Position numbers and translations under genes: made by a program | Notes under the pieces: model-generated | What the model saw: the letters and a program-made list of their open reading frames with translations, nothing else | What the model was told of the DNA's origin: nothing | The model's database searches: none | Part shown: one piece after another, positions 9,144 to 17,278 of the stretch | How the letters are laid out: every line of letters begins with the position of its first letter | How positions within the stretch are numbered: position 1 is the stretch's first letter | From: Gottfriedia solisilvae | GTDB taxonomy: Bacteria > Bacillota > Bacilli > Bacillales > Bacillaceae_G | Assembly: GCF_002128405.1 (NCBI RefSeq) | Contig: NZ_NETJ01000001.1 | Location: forward strand, 744,001-808,000 | Length of the DNA: 64,000 nt | Reading direction: 5' to 3'

Positions 9144-9172
9144 ATATTAAAGAATTATGTTTGGATTGTCAA
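9144..9172 (-). promoter_or_regulatory. sigma-A promoter of the his operon
   Basis: Minus strand TTGACA (9167-9172), 17-base spacer, TAATAT (9144-9149): near-perfect consensus. The -35 box sits inside a 13-bp palindrome ggattg-t-caatcc (9163-9175), which could also be an operator. Confidence 0.85.
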
Positions 9173-9320
9173 TCCTTTTTATTTTATTTTATTAAATATT
9201 AAAAAAACTACCTTTTGCCTATTTCTCAAATCAAGAGATCAAAATCCGTTTAAATAAAAGGGATTCAAGACAAGAATCACGAACTATTTATTGAGAAAAT
9301 TTTCCAATCGGAGGAATTAT

Positions 9321-9806
9321 ATGACGACTATAACTGAAAAAGTATTTATAAAAAACGAACCCATGTTTTTCATTGGTGACTTTGTTACAACAACAAACCA
9401 AATTGAAATGAGTGAAAAAGCTTTAATCCCTAAACAATGGGAAAAATTTTATTCAAATCAATTAGCAAACCAAATTCAAAGTAAAAAGAACGCAACCATT
9501 CTAGCACTCTATACAAATTATGAAACTGATGAAAATGGTTCATATTCATTTGCCATTGGAGCAGAAGTAAGTAATATTGAACAGATTCCTGATGGAATGA
9601 AAAGTTATTCGATTGAACCTAATCAATATATTGTATTTACCACTAGAAAAGGACCCGTTCAAGAAGTGGTCGTCGAAGCCTGGCAACATATATGGGAATG
9701 GTCCAAAACAAATAAAAGAGCATTTACAACGGACTTTGAATTATATGATGAACGTTCAATTGATCCGAATAATAGTCAAGTTGATATATATATATCTATA
9801 AAATAA
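9321..9806 (+). CDS. GyrI-like / AraC-type effector-binding domain protein
   Basis: A 161-residue stand-alone effector-binding domain, the fold used by AraC-family and MerR-family regulators and GyrI to bind small hydrophobic ligands. Family features are the C-terminal WQHIWEWSKTNKRAFTTDFELYDE and DIYISIK ending, with the middle block LALYTNYETDENGSYSFAIG. There is no DNA-binding domain. The start ATG at 9321 follows GGAGG by 6 bases; the ATG at 9291 has no SD. It is transcribed divergently from the his operon. The ligand is unknown. Confidence 0.8.
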   Translation: MTTITEKVFIKNEPMFFIGDFVTTTNQIEMSEKALIPKQWEKFYSNQLANQIQSKKNATILALYTNYETDENGSYSFAIGAEVSNIEQIPDGMKSYSIEPNQYIVFTTRKGPVQEVVVEAWQHIWEWSKTNKRAFTTDFELYDERSIDPNNSQVDIYISIK

Positions 9807-9865
9807 TTCAGTTTAGTAGGAAGGACTCAAAAAAATATTGTTGTATATGTGGCCATTTGAGTTAC

Positions 9866-9915
9866 AAAAAAGGATAGAATTGCAGATAACACTCCTGCAT
9901 TCCTATCCTTTTTTT
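9866..9915. terminator. bidirectional terminator
   Basis: Arms 9866-9885 and 9895-9915 form a long near-perfect stem with A-run and T-run on the two flanks. It serves the convergent GyrI-like gene and the penicillin-binding protein gene. Confidence 0.85.
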
Positions 9916-9931
9916 CAATATTATTATTCTA

Positions 9932-12538
9932 TTATGATAAAACCCTGATATTTTTTGTATTCATTTTCGTCATTCGATTAGTATATTGAGAATCTGAGTA
10001 AAATGATGTTGGATTTTTAACGCCACCATTTTCTTGTGGTTTTGTTGGTTTTGTTGGGTTTGTAGGTACAGTAGGTTTATTTGGATCTGTAGTCTCTGGC
10101 GTTATCGGATCACCATTATCATCTTCAGTTCCATCGTCAGTACCATTCCCATTATCTATACCATCATTATCATCTTCTGGGTCGTCATTGTCCCCACTAC
10201 CGTTGTCATCTCCAGTTTGAGTGTCATCATCTGTTGGGTTAGTTGGTTCTACTACCGATGTTAAATCTACCGTAATTGTTACAGGATTACTCTTTCCATC
10301 TTCACTAGTTGCAACTATTTTAATTTTTACAATATCTCCTGGCACAATTCCAGAAATGGTTGCTGTAGTTCCTTGAACTTTTTGCGTTTGTCCTGCAACT
10401 TTATTTGCTTCATAACTTACTTCAAATGTAGTTGATGGTAATAAGTCTGATGGATATTGCCAATTCAATAAAATATTTCCTGTTGCTTCATCAAATTTTG
10501 AAGTAACTTTTTGTGCTGGTTCCAATAATTCATCTTTAGGAACCTCATCCATTTTTTCACCTTTAATAAACAATTCATCACGAATTTCCACTACTGAATC
10601 TGGCTTTTGGAATTTTGAAGATGAATTTGCTGTTTCTTGTAACATATCTTTTGCGATATATTTGGCAATTTTTACAGAACTTTGTCCTAAGTAATGATCT
10701 TTTTTATTTTTTTCATAGCCCGTCCAAACCGAAACAGTTACATCTGGTGTATAGCCAACAAACCAACTATCTCGTGTAGCATTTGATGGAAAACCATATT
10801 TAGCTTTTACATCATCTGGATAATTTGTTGTACCTGTTTTTCCGACCATATCAAGCCCAGGAATATTTGCCAAACCACCTGTTCCACTTGGCGATTTAAC
10901 AACATCTCTAAGCATATCTGTGATCATATATGCTGTGTAGTCACTCATAGCCTGCTTTGGTTCTGGTGTTAACACTTTTTCTGTTTTATCTTGATAAATG
11001 ATTCTAGTTACAGCATGTGGTTTGATATACACTCCACCATTACCAAATGCAGCGTAAGCTCCAGCCATTTCCATTGCGGACACACCAGTAAATCCACCGA
11101 TTGAATGAGACTCGTAAAATGTATCTTTTTCGAAATTAAAACCAAGTCCATTACCAAATTCACGTGAACGATCTAAGCCAACTTCTTGAATTGTTTTTAA
11201 AGCCGGTATATTCCTTGATCTTGTAAGAGCCTCACGGATTGATATTTGCCCTTTGTAATTTTTGTCAGAGTTTCTAATTGGTGTTCCATCAGAATATTGA
11301 TAAGGTTCATCAACAATTTGGTGATTTGTTGACCATTTTAAATTTTGAATTGCTGGTCCATAATCTAAAACTGGTTTGATCGTAGACCCAGGTTGTCTTT
11401 TTATATCTGTTGCAAAATTTAAACCACCTGATGTAGTATTTCTACCAGCTCCTACTGCCTTGATTTCCCCTGTTTTTGTATCAGTTAATACAAATCCTGT
11501 TTGAAACTCATCACTTGGATAAAATTCTTTTCCGCGATTAATGATTTCATCAGCTTTATCTTGAGCCTTAGTATCTAGCGTTGTTTCAATTATTAGTCCG
11601 TCTGTATAAACATTTGCATCTCCATTTTTTTCTACTTCATCAATGACTACATCTAAAAATGAATGATACTTTACACTTTCGTCTTCTTGGACTTTGATTA
11701 ATTTCTCCATAGGAATCGCTTTTGATTGTGTAAATTGATCCTCTGTAATATATCCGTATTTCTTCATTTGGCTAAGAACAATATTTCTTCTATTTTCAGA
11801 TGCCTTAGGATGCTTAGCAGGATTAAAGTTATTTGGACTTTGTACCATGCCTGCTAAAGTTGCTGCCTCAGGTAATGTAATTTCTGATAAGTCCTTACTA
11901 AAATATCGTTCACTTGCTTTCGCAATTCCATATACACCTTGACCTTTTAAACCGTTTGAAAAATACACCTTGTTTAAATACAGTTCCAAAATTTGATGTT
12001 TTGAATATTTTTGTTCTAATTGGAATGCTAAATACCATTCTTGTACCTTACGTTTGATCGTTTTTTCTGGTGATAAAAATGAATTTTTTACGACCTGTTG
12101 CGTAATTGTACTACCACCTTGAGAACCAAATCCGCCAGTAATGTTTGCTAAAACAGCACCAACGACGCGGCGAGTGTCTACACCTTTATGCTTATAAAAA
12201 CGTATATCTTCTGTCGCAAGAAACGCATCTTCTACAACTTTAGGAATCTCACTATAAGAAACTTTCGTTCGACGCTCTTTTCCTAATTCAGCAATTACAT
12301 TTCCATCTTTATCTAATATAGTTGATGATAAAGGAACTTGAAGCTTCTTTGTATCTAATTTAGGTGCATCACTGATTAAGTAGTAAAATGTACCAACAAC
12401 GCCTAATAAGCCTACTAAACCACATGTTAAAATGATGAGGATTATTTTCTTTAATAGACCTTCTCGTTTTTTAGGAGTTCCTTTTGAAGGCTTTTCCATT
12501 CGTTTACGTTCTTCTCGTGAACGATACTCTTTTGCCAT
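9932..12538 (-). CDS. ponA: class A penicillin-binding protein, PonA-like
   Basis: Bifunctional peptidoglycan glycosyltransferase and transpeptidase at the outer membrane face. Cytoplasmic basic tail, one TM segment at about residues 30-55, GT51 domain (EDIRFYKHKGVD, GGSTITQQVVKN), then the transpeptidase with QPGSTIKP (SxxK), SRN and GKTGTT. A fibronectin type III-like domain follows (about 690-780), then an Asp/Gly/Asn-rich acidic stretch and a Thr/Pro/Lys-rich tail. At 868 residues it resembles B. subtilis PBP1 (PonA). In B. subtilis ponA adjoins recU; here no recU is next to it, so it may be a second ponA-type paralogue. Confidence 0.9.
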   Translation of the reverse strand: MAKEYRSREERKRMEKPSKGTPKKREGLLKKIILIILTCGLVGLLGVVGTFYYLISDAPKLDTKKLQVPLSSTILDKDGNVIAELGKERRTKVSYSEIPKVVEDAFLATEDIRFYKHKGVDTRRVVGAVLANITGGFGSQGGSTITQQVVKNSFLSPEKTIKRKVQEWYLAFQLEQKYSKHQILELYLNKVYFSNGLKGQGVYGIAKASERYFSKDLSEITLPEAATLAGMVQSPNNFNPAKHPKASENRRNIVLSQMKKYGYITEDQFTQSKAIPMEKLIKVQEDESVKYHSFLDVVIDEVEKNGDANVYTDGLIIETTLDTKAQDKADEIINRGKEFYPSDEFQTGFVLTDTKTGEIKAVGAGRNTTSGGLNFATDIKRQPGSTIKPVLDYGPAIQNLKWSTNHQIVDEPYQYSDGTPIRNSDKNYKGQISIREALTRSRNIPALKTIQEVGLDRSREFGNGLGFNFEKDTFYESHSIGGFTGVSAMEMAGAYAAFGNGGVYIKPHAVTRIIYQDKTEKVLTPEPKQAMSDYTAYMITDMLRDVVKSPSGTGGLANIPGLDMVGKTGTTNYPDDVKAKYGFPSNATRDSWFVGYTPDVTVSVWTGYEKNKKDHYLGQSSVKIAKYIAKDMLQETANSSSKFQKPDSVVEIRDELFIKGEKMDEVPKDELLEPAQKVTSKFDEATGNILLNWQYPSDLLPSTTFEVSYEANKVAGQTQKVQGTTATISGIVPGDIVKIKIVATSEDGKSNPVTITVDLTSVVEPTNPTDDDTQTGDDNGSGDNDDPEDDNDGIDNGNGTDDGTEDDNGDPITPETTDPNKPTVPTNPTKPTKPQENGGVKNPTSFYSDSQYTNRMTKMNTKNIRVLS

Positions 12539-12540
12539 CT

Positions 12541-12855
12541 TATTTTCCTACCTTTCAAAACTTATAAAAAATATTTTCATAGTTACTTATTATTTTCTAT
12601 ACAAATGCTTTTTTAGAAATCTTCTTTTCAATTTGAACTCAATTTAAAACACGAATCACCATCTTTTCTCCTTTTATTCTATTAGTCAGATCTCAGGATC
12701 GTAAAAACGATTTACTCTACTAATATACTAATGGATTTTTTTCCCATCATAAATAATACTACAAAGATAGAATAATACCCTTTTTTGTAAAAATTTGGAA
12801 TATTATAAGTCTTTATGTTTTGTACGTATTTTTCATACCCAATTAACGTTCAAAA
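12541..12855. other. AT-rich intergenic stretch upstream of the PBP gene
   Basis: No gene is recognised. It must hold the promoter of the PBP gene, but I see no clear -35/-10 pair with correct spacing. A seven-codon minus-strand ORF near 12665 has an SD-like AAGGAG but no other support. Confidence 0.5.
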
Positions 12856-12875
12856 GGAGCTGCAATCGCAACTCC
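12856..12875 (-). terminator. weak terminator after the small membrane protein gene
   Basis: Hairpin ggag...ctcc with an inner tgc/gca pairing, followed on the minus strand by only four Ts. Position, 25 bases after the stop codon, supports it. Confidence 0.4.
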
Positions 12876-12900
12876 ACACCACTTGTTCAGTAATATTTAA

Positions 12901-13200
12901 TTAATTTAGTCTTTTAAAAAATTTAACAATTGACACTAAAATTGCCATAAGAAAAACAATTATACTATTAATAATTAAACAGTAACCAACGACATTTAAT
13001 CCGAAGAAAAATGCGAAGCCATCTTGAATAATCATCACAGCAATGATCCCTTCAACAATTGCTAAAATACATGCAAGAGCAAAGATGATAAAAGCTGCTA
13101 GGTATAGATTCTTTGATTTTCTATAAATAAAAAATGCAAATAAATTTACGCATAGTATGTTTGCTAACAATATTGAAATGATTATTAAATTACTAGACAT
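12901..13200 (-). CDS. small multi-pass membrane protein of unknown function
   Basis: A 99-residue hydrophobic protein that I do not recognise. Three stretches could span the membrane: about residues 4-25 (LIIISILLANILCVNLFAFF), 32-56 (LYLAAFIIFALACILAIVEG), and 66-93 (LNVVGYCLIINSIIVFLMAI), with a basic C-terminal tail KFFKRLN on the likely inside. The ATG at 13200 has a strong GGAGGG 5 bases upstream, which argues that it is translated. It stands alone between the PBP gene and a repeat element. No function can be assigned. Confidence 0.6.
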   Translation of the reverse strand: MSSNLIIISILLANILCVNLFAFFIYRKSKNLYLAAFIIFALACILAIVEGIIAVMIIQDGFAFFFGLNVVGYCLIINSIIVFLMAILVSIVKFFKRLN

Positions 13201-13305
13201 TTTATCCCTCCTAAATTAAACATTTTACTTTTGGTAAAATATTCCTTTTCCAATACTTCTTTAGTATCAAATATTTATTAAAAAGGTGCCTCAAAAATAG
13301 AGAAT

Positions 13306-13436
13306 GGGTTGATTTCCACTCCAGGATGCTCGCTTTCCGTGGGGCGTGCGCTGAGCCTCCTCGGCGCGCGCCTGTGGGGTCTCAGCTGCCCCGCTACTCC
13401 CACAGGAGTCGAGCACCTTCCGTTCCAATCATTTTG
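13306..13436. repeat. GC-rich palindromic intergenic repeat
   Basis: A strikingly GC-rich block in an AT-rich genome. Its core, 13324-13417, folds into a nested hairpin: ggatgctcg (13324-13332) pairs with cgagcacc (13410-13417), then ggggc/gcccc and gctgag/ctcagc inside. It resembles the dispersed GC-rich palindromic repeats common between genes in Bacillaceae, from memory. A decayed copy is visible at 20061-20094. No ORF is convincing. Confidence 0.7.
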
Positions 13437-13693
13437 TGATATTGGGTGACTCTAAGAAAACCTATCTTGATACTCCTAGCATTCATAAACTCTTAATTAG
13501 TGCAAGTCTACTTTTTCTAATTTCGGGAGAGCCCCTAGATTTCTCACTTAATATAAAGAACAATATAATTTGAACAAATCAAAATATATATCTTAAAATA
13601 CTTTCTATTAATAGTGTCAAATATTTATTCAATTCGTATCTGCAATTCTGCGTTTTATTACAAAATGATAATTAAAGATTAATTTCAAAATAA
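13437..13693. other. intergenic stretch between the repeat and the hisC terminator
   Basis: AT-rich, no ORF with an SD and no RNA gene recognised. The segment 13505-13535 (tttttctaatttcgggagagcccc) may be the outer edge of the repeat element. Confidence 0.4.
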
Positions 13694-13725
13694 CAAAAAG
13701 ACCAAATCATACTCAATTTGGTCTT
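13694..13725 (-). terminator. terminator of hisC
   Basis: Perfect 10-bp stem aagaccaaat/atttggtctt followed on the minus strand by a T-rich run, about 70 bases after the hisC stop. Confidence 0.8.
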
Positions 13726-13793
13726 CAAATTCATTATTAAATTATATTTTTGTAATTAACCTAATACATTATCGGTTTAGAGGAGTTAAGTTC

Positions 13794-14876
13794 TTACTTA
13801 ATAGCAGACTTGTCTGTTAGGATCGCTTTTAAGTGTAAGATTAATCCTTCGTTTTCCGCTGCAGTTCCAATTGTAATTCGGATTCCGTCCGGGAATGCGC
13901 GAATAATATAACCTTTTGCTTCTAGTCGAGTAAAGATTTCTTGGCTATTTGAAACTGGAATGTAAATAAAGTTAGCTTGAGATGGATAGTATTCAATGCC
14001 ATATGCATCAAAAAATGCAGTATATTGCTCCATACCTTTTTTGTTTTGCTGTACGCAATTTTGAATGAATACTTGATCCTCTAATGAAGCTATTGCTGCA
14101 ACTTGTGCAACCATAGATGTGTTAAACGGTAATCTAGCTATATTAATTTCTTCGATTAACTTACTATTTGCTACACCATATCCGATTCGGAAAGATGCTA
14201 GGCCGTATGCTTTTGAAAAAGTACGTAAGACAACTAAATTCTCATATTTATTTAATAATGAGATTGTTTTAGGATAATCAGAAGCAGATACATATTCAAA
14301 GTACGCCTCATCAACTACAACAAATGTTGATGATGGGACATTTTCTAAAAACGCTGTTAATTGGCGTGTATTTATATATGTACCTGTTGGGTTATTTGGA
14401 TTACAAATCCATACTATTTTCGTGTTTTGATCAACTTGTTCAAGCATTTCATCTAAATCATGTACCCCATTTACAAGTGGTACACTTCTAACTTCAGCTC
14501 CTTCAATTACTGCGTGATGTGAATATTGGGAGAAAGTTAAAGCTGCTTGTACAATATTATGTTCTTTTGTAAGTAAGGCTCTACTAATCATTTGAATGAC
14601 TTCATCAGCACCGCTTCCGAAGATTAATTGATTAGGAGCTACTCCAAGAAAATTTGCAACTTTTTCACTTAAAATCTCTGTTGCGCCATCAGGATAAATG
14701 GCAAATTTACTGACTACATTTCTTAATTCTTCAAATACTTTAGGAGAACAACCAAACGGATTTTCATTTGAAGCAAGTTTTACAACTTTATCGAGACCAT
14801 ATTCTCTCATGACTACTTCACTAGGTTTTCCTGGTTTATAAGCTTGAAGTGTCAAAATTTGTGGTTTCACATACAT
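13794..14876 (-). CDS. hisC: histidinol-phosphate aminotransferase
   Basis: PLP-dependent class I/II aminotransferase that makes L-histidinol phosphate; this completes the pathway missing from the his operon. The 360-residue protein shows LASNENPFG, CNPNNPTGTYI, VVDEAYFEY and the PLP-lysine block TFSKAYGLASFRIGYG. The start ATG at 14876 follows AAGGAGA. In B. subtilis hisC is in the trp/aro operon and also serves tyrosine and phenylalanine; here it is alone with its own terminator, beside the tyrosine catabolic genes. A role as aromatic aminotransferase is possible but is inference. Confidence 0.92.
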   Translation of the reverse strand: MYVKPQILTLQAYKPGKPSEVVMREYGLDKVVKLASNENPFGCSPKVFEELRNVVSKFAIYPDGATEILSEKVANFLGVAPNQLIFGSGADEVIQMISRALLTKEHNIVQAALTFSQYSHHAVIEGAEVRSVPLVNGVHDLDEMLEQVDQNTKIVWICNPNNPTGTYINTRQLTAFLENVPSSTFVVVDEAYFEYVSASDYPKTISLLNKYENLVVLRTFSKAYGLASFRIGYGVANSKLIEEINIARLPFNTSMVAQVAAIASLEDQVFIQNCVQQNKKGMEQYTAFFDAYGIEYYPSQANFIYIPVSNSQEIFTRLEAKGYIIRAFPDGIRITIGTAAENEGLILHLKAILTDKSAIK

Positions 14877-15028
14877 GCAAAAATCTCCTTTTCATATTCA
14901 AATTTTTTGTATAATGTTGCTAGTTTATCATATTCATATGTCGTTTATCTAGTTTTATTTGCTAGAGTTTTCTAAAAATTAGTTTTATAGTTACCTCATA
15001 GAGAATCTTCTAGAAAGATGTAGATGTA

Positions 15029-15063
15029 TCCCTTCAGAGCTGGGCGAGCTTGTTCCACTTTTC
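15029..15063. repeat. direct repeat copy 1 of a composite palindromic element
   Basis: 35 bases identical to 15156-15190. The two copies flank the hairpins at 15071-15149, so 15029-15190 looks like one repeat element. Confidence 0.8.
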
Positions 15064-15070
15064 ATTCGGT

Positions 15071-15149
15071 CTAGCTCCACAAGCTAGCTCTTCGGTAATA
15101 TTCCATATATCTTTGAAGTGGATAAATCACCACTTCTTCAGATATATGG
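15071..15149. repeat. two hairpins between the direct repeats
   Basis: The first is ctagct/agctag at 15071-15087. The second is a long near-perfect hairpin: ccatatatct (15103-15112) with agatatatgg (15140-15149) and gaagtgg (15115-15121) with ccacttc (15130-15136). The sequence ctagctccacaagctagctc resembles dispersed Bacillus intergenic repeats, from memory. Confidence 0.7.
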
Positions 15150-15155
15150 AGATAT

Positions 15156-15190
15156 TCCCTTCAGAGCTGGGCGAGCTTGTTCCACTTTTC
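15156..15190. repeat. direct repeat copy 2 of the composite element
   Basis: 35-base perfect copy of 15029-15063, 127 bases away, directly upstream of the dioxygenase gene terminator. Confidence 0.8.
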
Positions 15191-15195
15191 TAAAT

Positions 15196-15224
15196 AAAAA
15201 GTAGAATCATAAGACTCTACTTTT
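15196..15224 (-). terminator. terminator overlapping the homogentisate dioxygenase stop codon
   Basis: Stem aaaagtaga/tctactttt; the 3-prime end of the CDS, including its TAG, lies in one arm. A T-rich run follows on the minus strand. Confidence 0.75.
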
Positions 15225-16368
15225 CTATCCAACTACTCATATAAGCTGGATCCTCATAGGCATGAGCATCCTTCACGACATAAAGTGGTTTAAATGTATC
15301 AATCATAACTGCTAGTTCTAATGTTTCTTTTTTGCCAATACTTCCTTCAGTTTTTCCTGGATGAGGACCATGTGGAATACCAGATGGGTGAAGAGTGATT
15401 GATTCTTGTTCAATCCCTTTTCTACTCATAAAATTACCTTCTACATAATAAAGTACTTCGTCGCTATTTACATTACTATGAACATAAGGCGCAGGAATTG
15501 CTTCTGGATGGTAATCGTATAATCTTGGAACGAATGAGCAAACGACAAAATTATGTCCTTCAAATGTTTGATGGACAGGAGGCGGTTGGTGAATTCGACC
15601 AGTGATTGGTTCAAAATCCTCAATATTAAATGCCCATGGATATAAATAACCATCCCAACCAACTACATCAAATGGATGATGTGTTAATACATGTTTATAT
15701 AAATTTCCTCTCGCTCTCGTTAATACGGTAAATTCACCTTTTTCATCAAAAGTCTCTAATGTTTCAGGTCCTCTAAAATCACGCTCACAAAATGGGCTAT
15801 GCTCAAGCATTTGTCCATATTCATTACGATAGCGTCTTGGCGTTGTAAGTTGAGAGTTTGACTCTACAATTAACAATTTTGTATCCGAAGTTGGCACAAG
15901 CTTGTAAATTGTCCCAATCGGAATCATTAAATAATCACCTTTTCGGTACCTAATTGTTCCAAACATCGTTTGAAGTTCACCAGTGCCGTAATGTACGAAT
16001 AACATTTCATCACCTTCACCGTTGCGATAAAAATATTGGCTTTCTTCCGTAACATTACAAACAGCGATTAATAGGTCTGAATTACCTAATACGTACATTC
16101 TTCCTTCTAATGCATCGCCAGTCTTCTCAATATTATTTGTTCTAATATGACGATGTTGTAAAGAGGATTGCTCTTCAAACTCGATATTAAGTGATTTGTA
16201 AAATGAAGTTTCACTTACTGATGTAGGCATATGGTGATGATACAAAATGGATTGAGTACCAGAAAATCCTTTTGTCCCCATTACCTGTTCTCTAAATAGT
16301 GTTCCATCTTCTTTTTTAAATTGAATATGCCTTTTTCTTGGTACTTTACCTAAAGTGCGATAATACAA
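15217..16368 (-). CDS. hmgA: homogentisate 1,2-dioxygenase
   Basis: Iron enzyme opening the homogentisate ring to maleylacetoacetate in tyrosine and phenylalanine breakdown. The 383-residue cupin-type protein shows DEMLFVHYGTGELQTMFG, the family block PPPVHQTFEGHNFVVCSFVPR, and SDEVLYYVEGNFMSRKGIE followed by HPSGIPHGPHPGK with metal-ligand histidines. It is shorter than the eukaryotic enzyme, as usual for Bacillus. The start is TTG at 16368, 6 bases after AGGGGA. It is the last gene of the HPPD, flavin reductase, hydrolase, dioxygenase set. Confidence 0.9.
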   Translation of the reverse strand: MYYRTLGKVPRKRHIQFKKEDGTLFREQVMGTKGFSGTQSILYHHHMPTSVSETSFYKSLNIEFEEQSSLQHRHIRTNNIEKTGDALEGRMYVLGNSDLLIAVCNVTEESQYFYRNGEGDEMLFVHYGTGELQTMFGTIRYRKGDYLMIPIGTIYKLVPTSDTKLLIVESNSQLTTPRRYRNEYGQMLEHSPFCERDFRGPETLETFDEKGEFTVLTRARGNLYKHVLTHHPFDVVGWDGYLYPWAFNIEDFEPITGRIHQPPPVHQTFEGHNFVVCSFVPRLYDYHPEAIPAPYVHSNVNSDEVLYYVEGNFMSRKGIEQESITLHPSGIPHGPHPGKTEGSIGKKETLELAVMIDTFKPLYVVKDAHAYEDPAYMSSWIEK

Positions 16369-16378
16369 TATCTTCCCC

Positions 16379-17275
16379 TCACTTTCTAACGATATTTCTT
16401 AGCTTTCCTAAACCGGTGATATGAAGTTCTACCTCATCACCATCTTCTAACCATCTATGCTTCTCTTCACCTAGCTCTAAAATGCACCCTGTACCAACTG
16501 TTCCTGATCCGATAACATCCCCAGGATATAAAGTGACATTTTTTGATGCATGTGAAATTAATTCTGAAAATGAGTAATAGATTGAAGAAAAATTACCACT
16601 AGAAATGACCTTTCCATTTATTGAGGCAGTCATCTTCAAATCGTAGCTTTTATTCTTTCTATATTGTTCAATTTCATCTTTGGTTACAATCCATGGTCCA
16701 AGTGATGTTGCAAAATCCTTACCCTTAGATGGACCTAAACCGACCTTCATTTCATGTGCTTGAAGATCTCTCGCGCTCCAGTCATTCATAATTGTGTATC
16801 CTAAAATATAATCATCTGCTTCTTCAACTGAGATATTACTTCCTGCTTTTCCAATAATACAAGCAATTTCTAGTTCATAATCCATTCGCTTACAATTAGA
16901 AGGAATAAATACACTATCCTCTGGTCCAATTACCGCTCTATGATTAGTGAAATAAAATACTGGTACTTCATACCATTCAGGAATCATCTCTAAACCTCGT
17001 CTGCCTCGAGATGTTTTAACATGTTCCTCAAATGCATAAAAATCACGTATGCTAGACGGCTTCGGAAGTGGTGATCGCAATTCAACAGAAGAAAGTGGAA
17101 TACCTACTCCTGTTAATTCAGCAATTTCATTTTTATATTCATCATAGTTTTCTAGAATAGATAGTAAATCGGATGGTATTTTGCCATTGCTTAATTTATT
17201 TATATCAAGCACCTGGTCATCTACTAATATTCCTGCTTTTTCTTTTCCTTCATATAAAAATGTAATAAATTTCAT
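16379..17275 (-). CDS. fumarylacetoacetate hydrolase family protein
   Basis: Probably cleaves fumarylacetoacetate, or maleylacetoacetate directly, to acetoacetate and a C4 dicarboxylate. The 298 residues carry the FAH-fold metal and substrate signature in DYELEIACIIGKAG, then IMNDWSARDLQAHEMKVGLGPSKGKDF and the C-terminal LYPGDVIGSGTVGTGC. FAH-family proteins of this size also include decarboxylases and hydratases; the position between the homogentisate dioxygenase (10 bases) and a flavin reductase gene (3 bases) favours tyrosine catabolism. SD AAGGTG precedes the ATG at 17275. Confidence 0.85.
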   Translation of the reverse strand: MKFITFLYEGKEKAGILVDDQVLDINKLSNGKIPSDLLSILENYDEYKNEIAELTGVGIPLSSVELRSPLPKPSSIRDFYAFEEHVKTSRGRRGLEMIPEWYEVPVFYFTNHRAVIGPEDSVFIPSNCKRMDYELEIACIIGKAGSNISVEEADDYILGYTIMNDWSARDLQAHEMKVGLGPSKGKDFATSLGPWIVTKDEIEQYRKNKSYDLKMTASINGKVISSGNFSSIYYSFSELISHASKNVTLYPGDVIGSGTVGTGCILELGEEKHRWLEDGDEVELHITGLGKLRNIVRK

Positions 17276-17278
17276 AAT

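Noticed and set aside
12640-12670. Seven-codon ORF with SD-like sequence upstream of the PBP gene
   Set aside because: Too short, no terminator or biased codons, AT-rich background.
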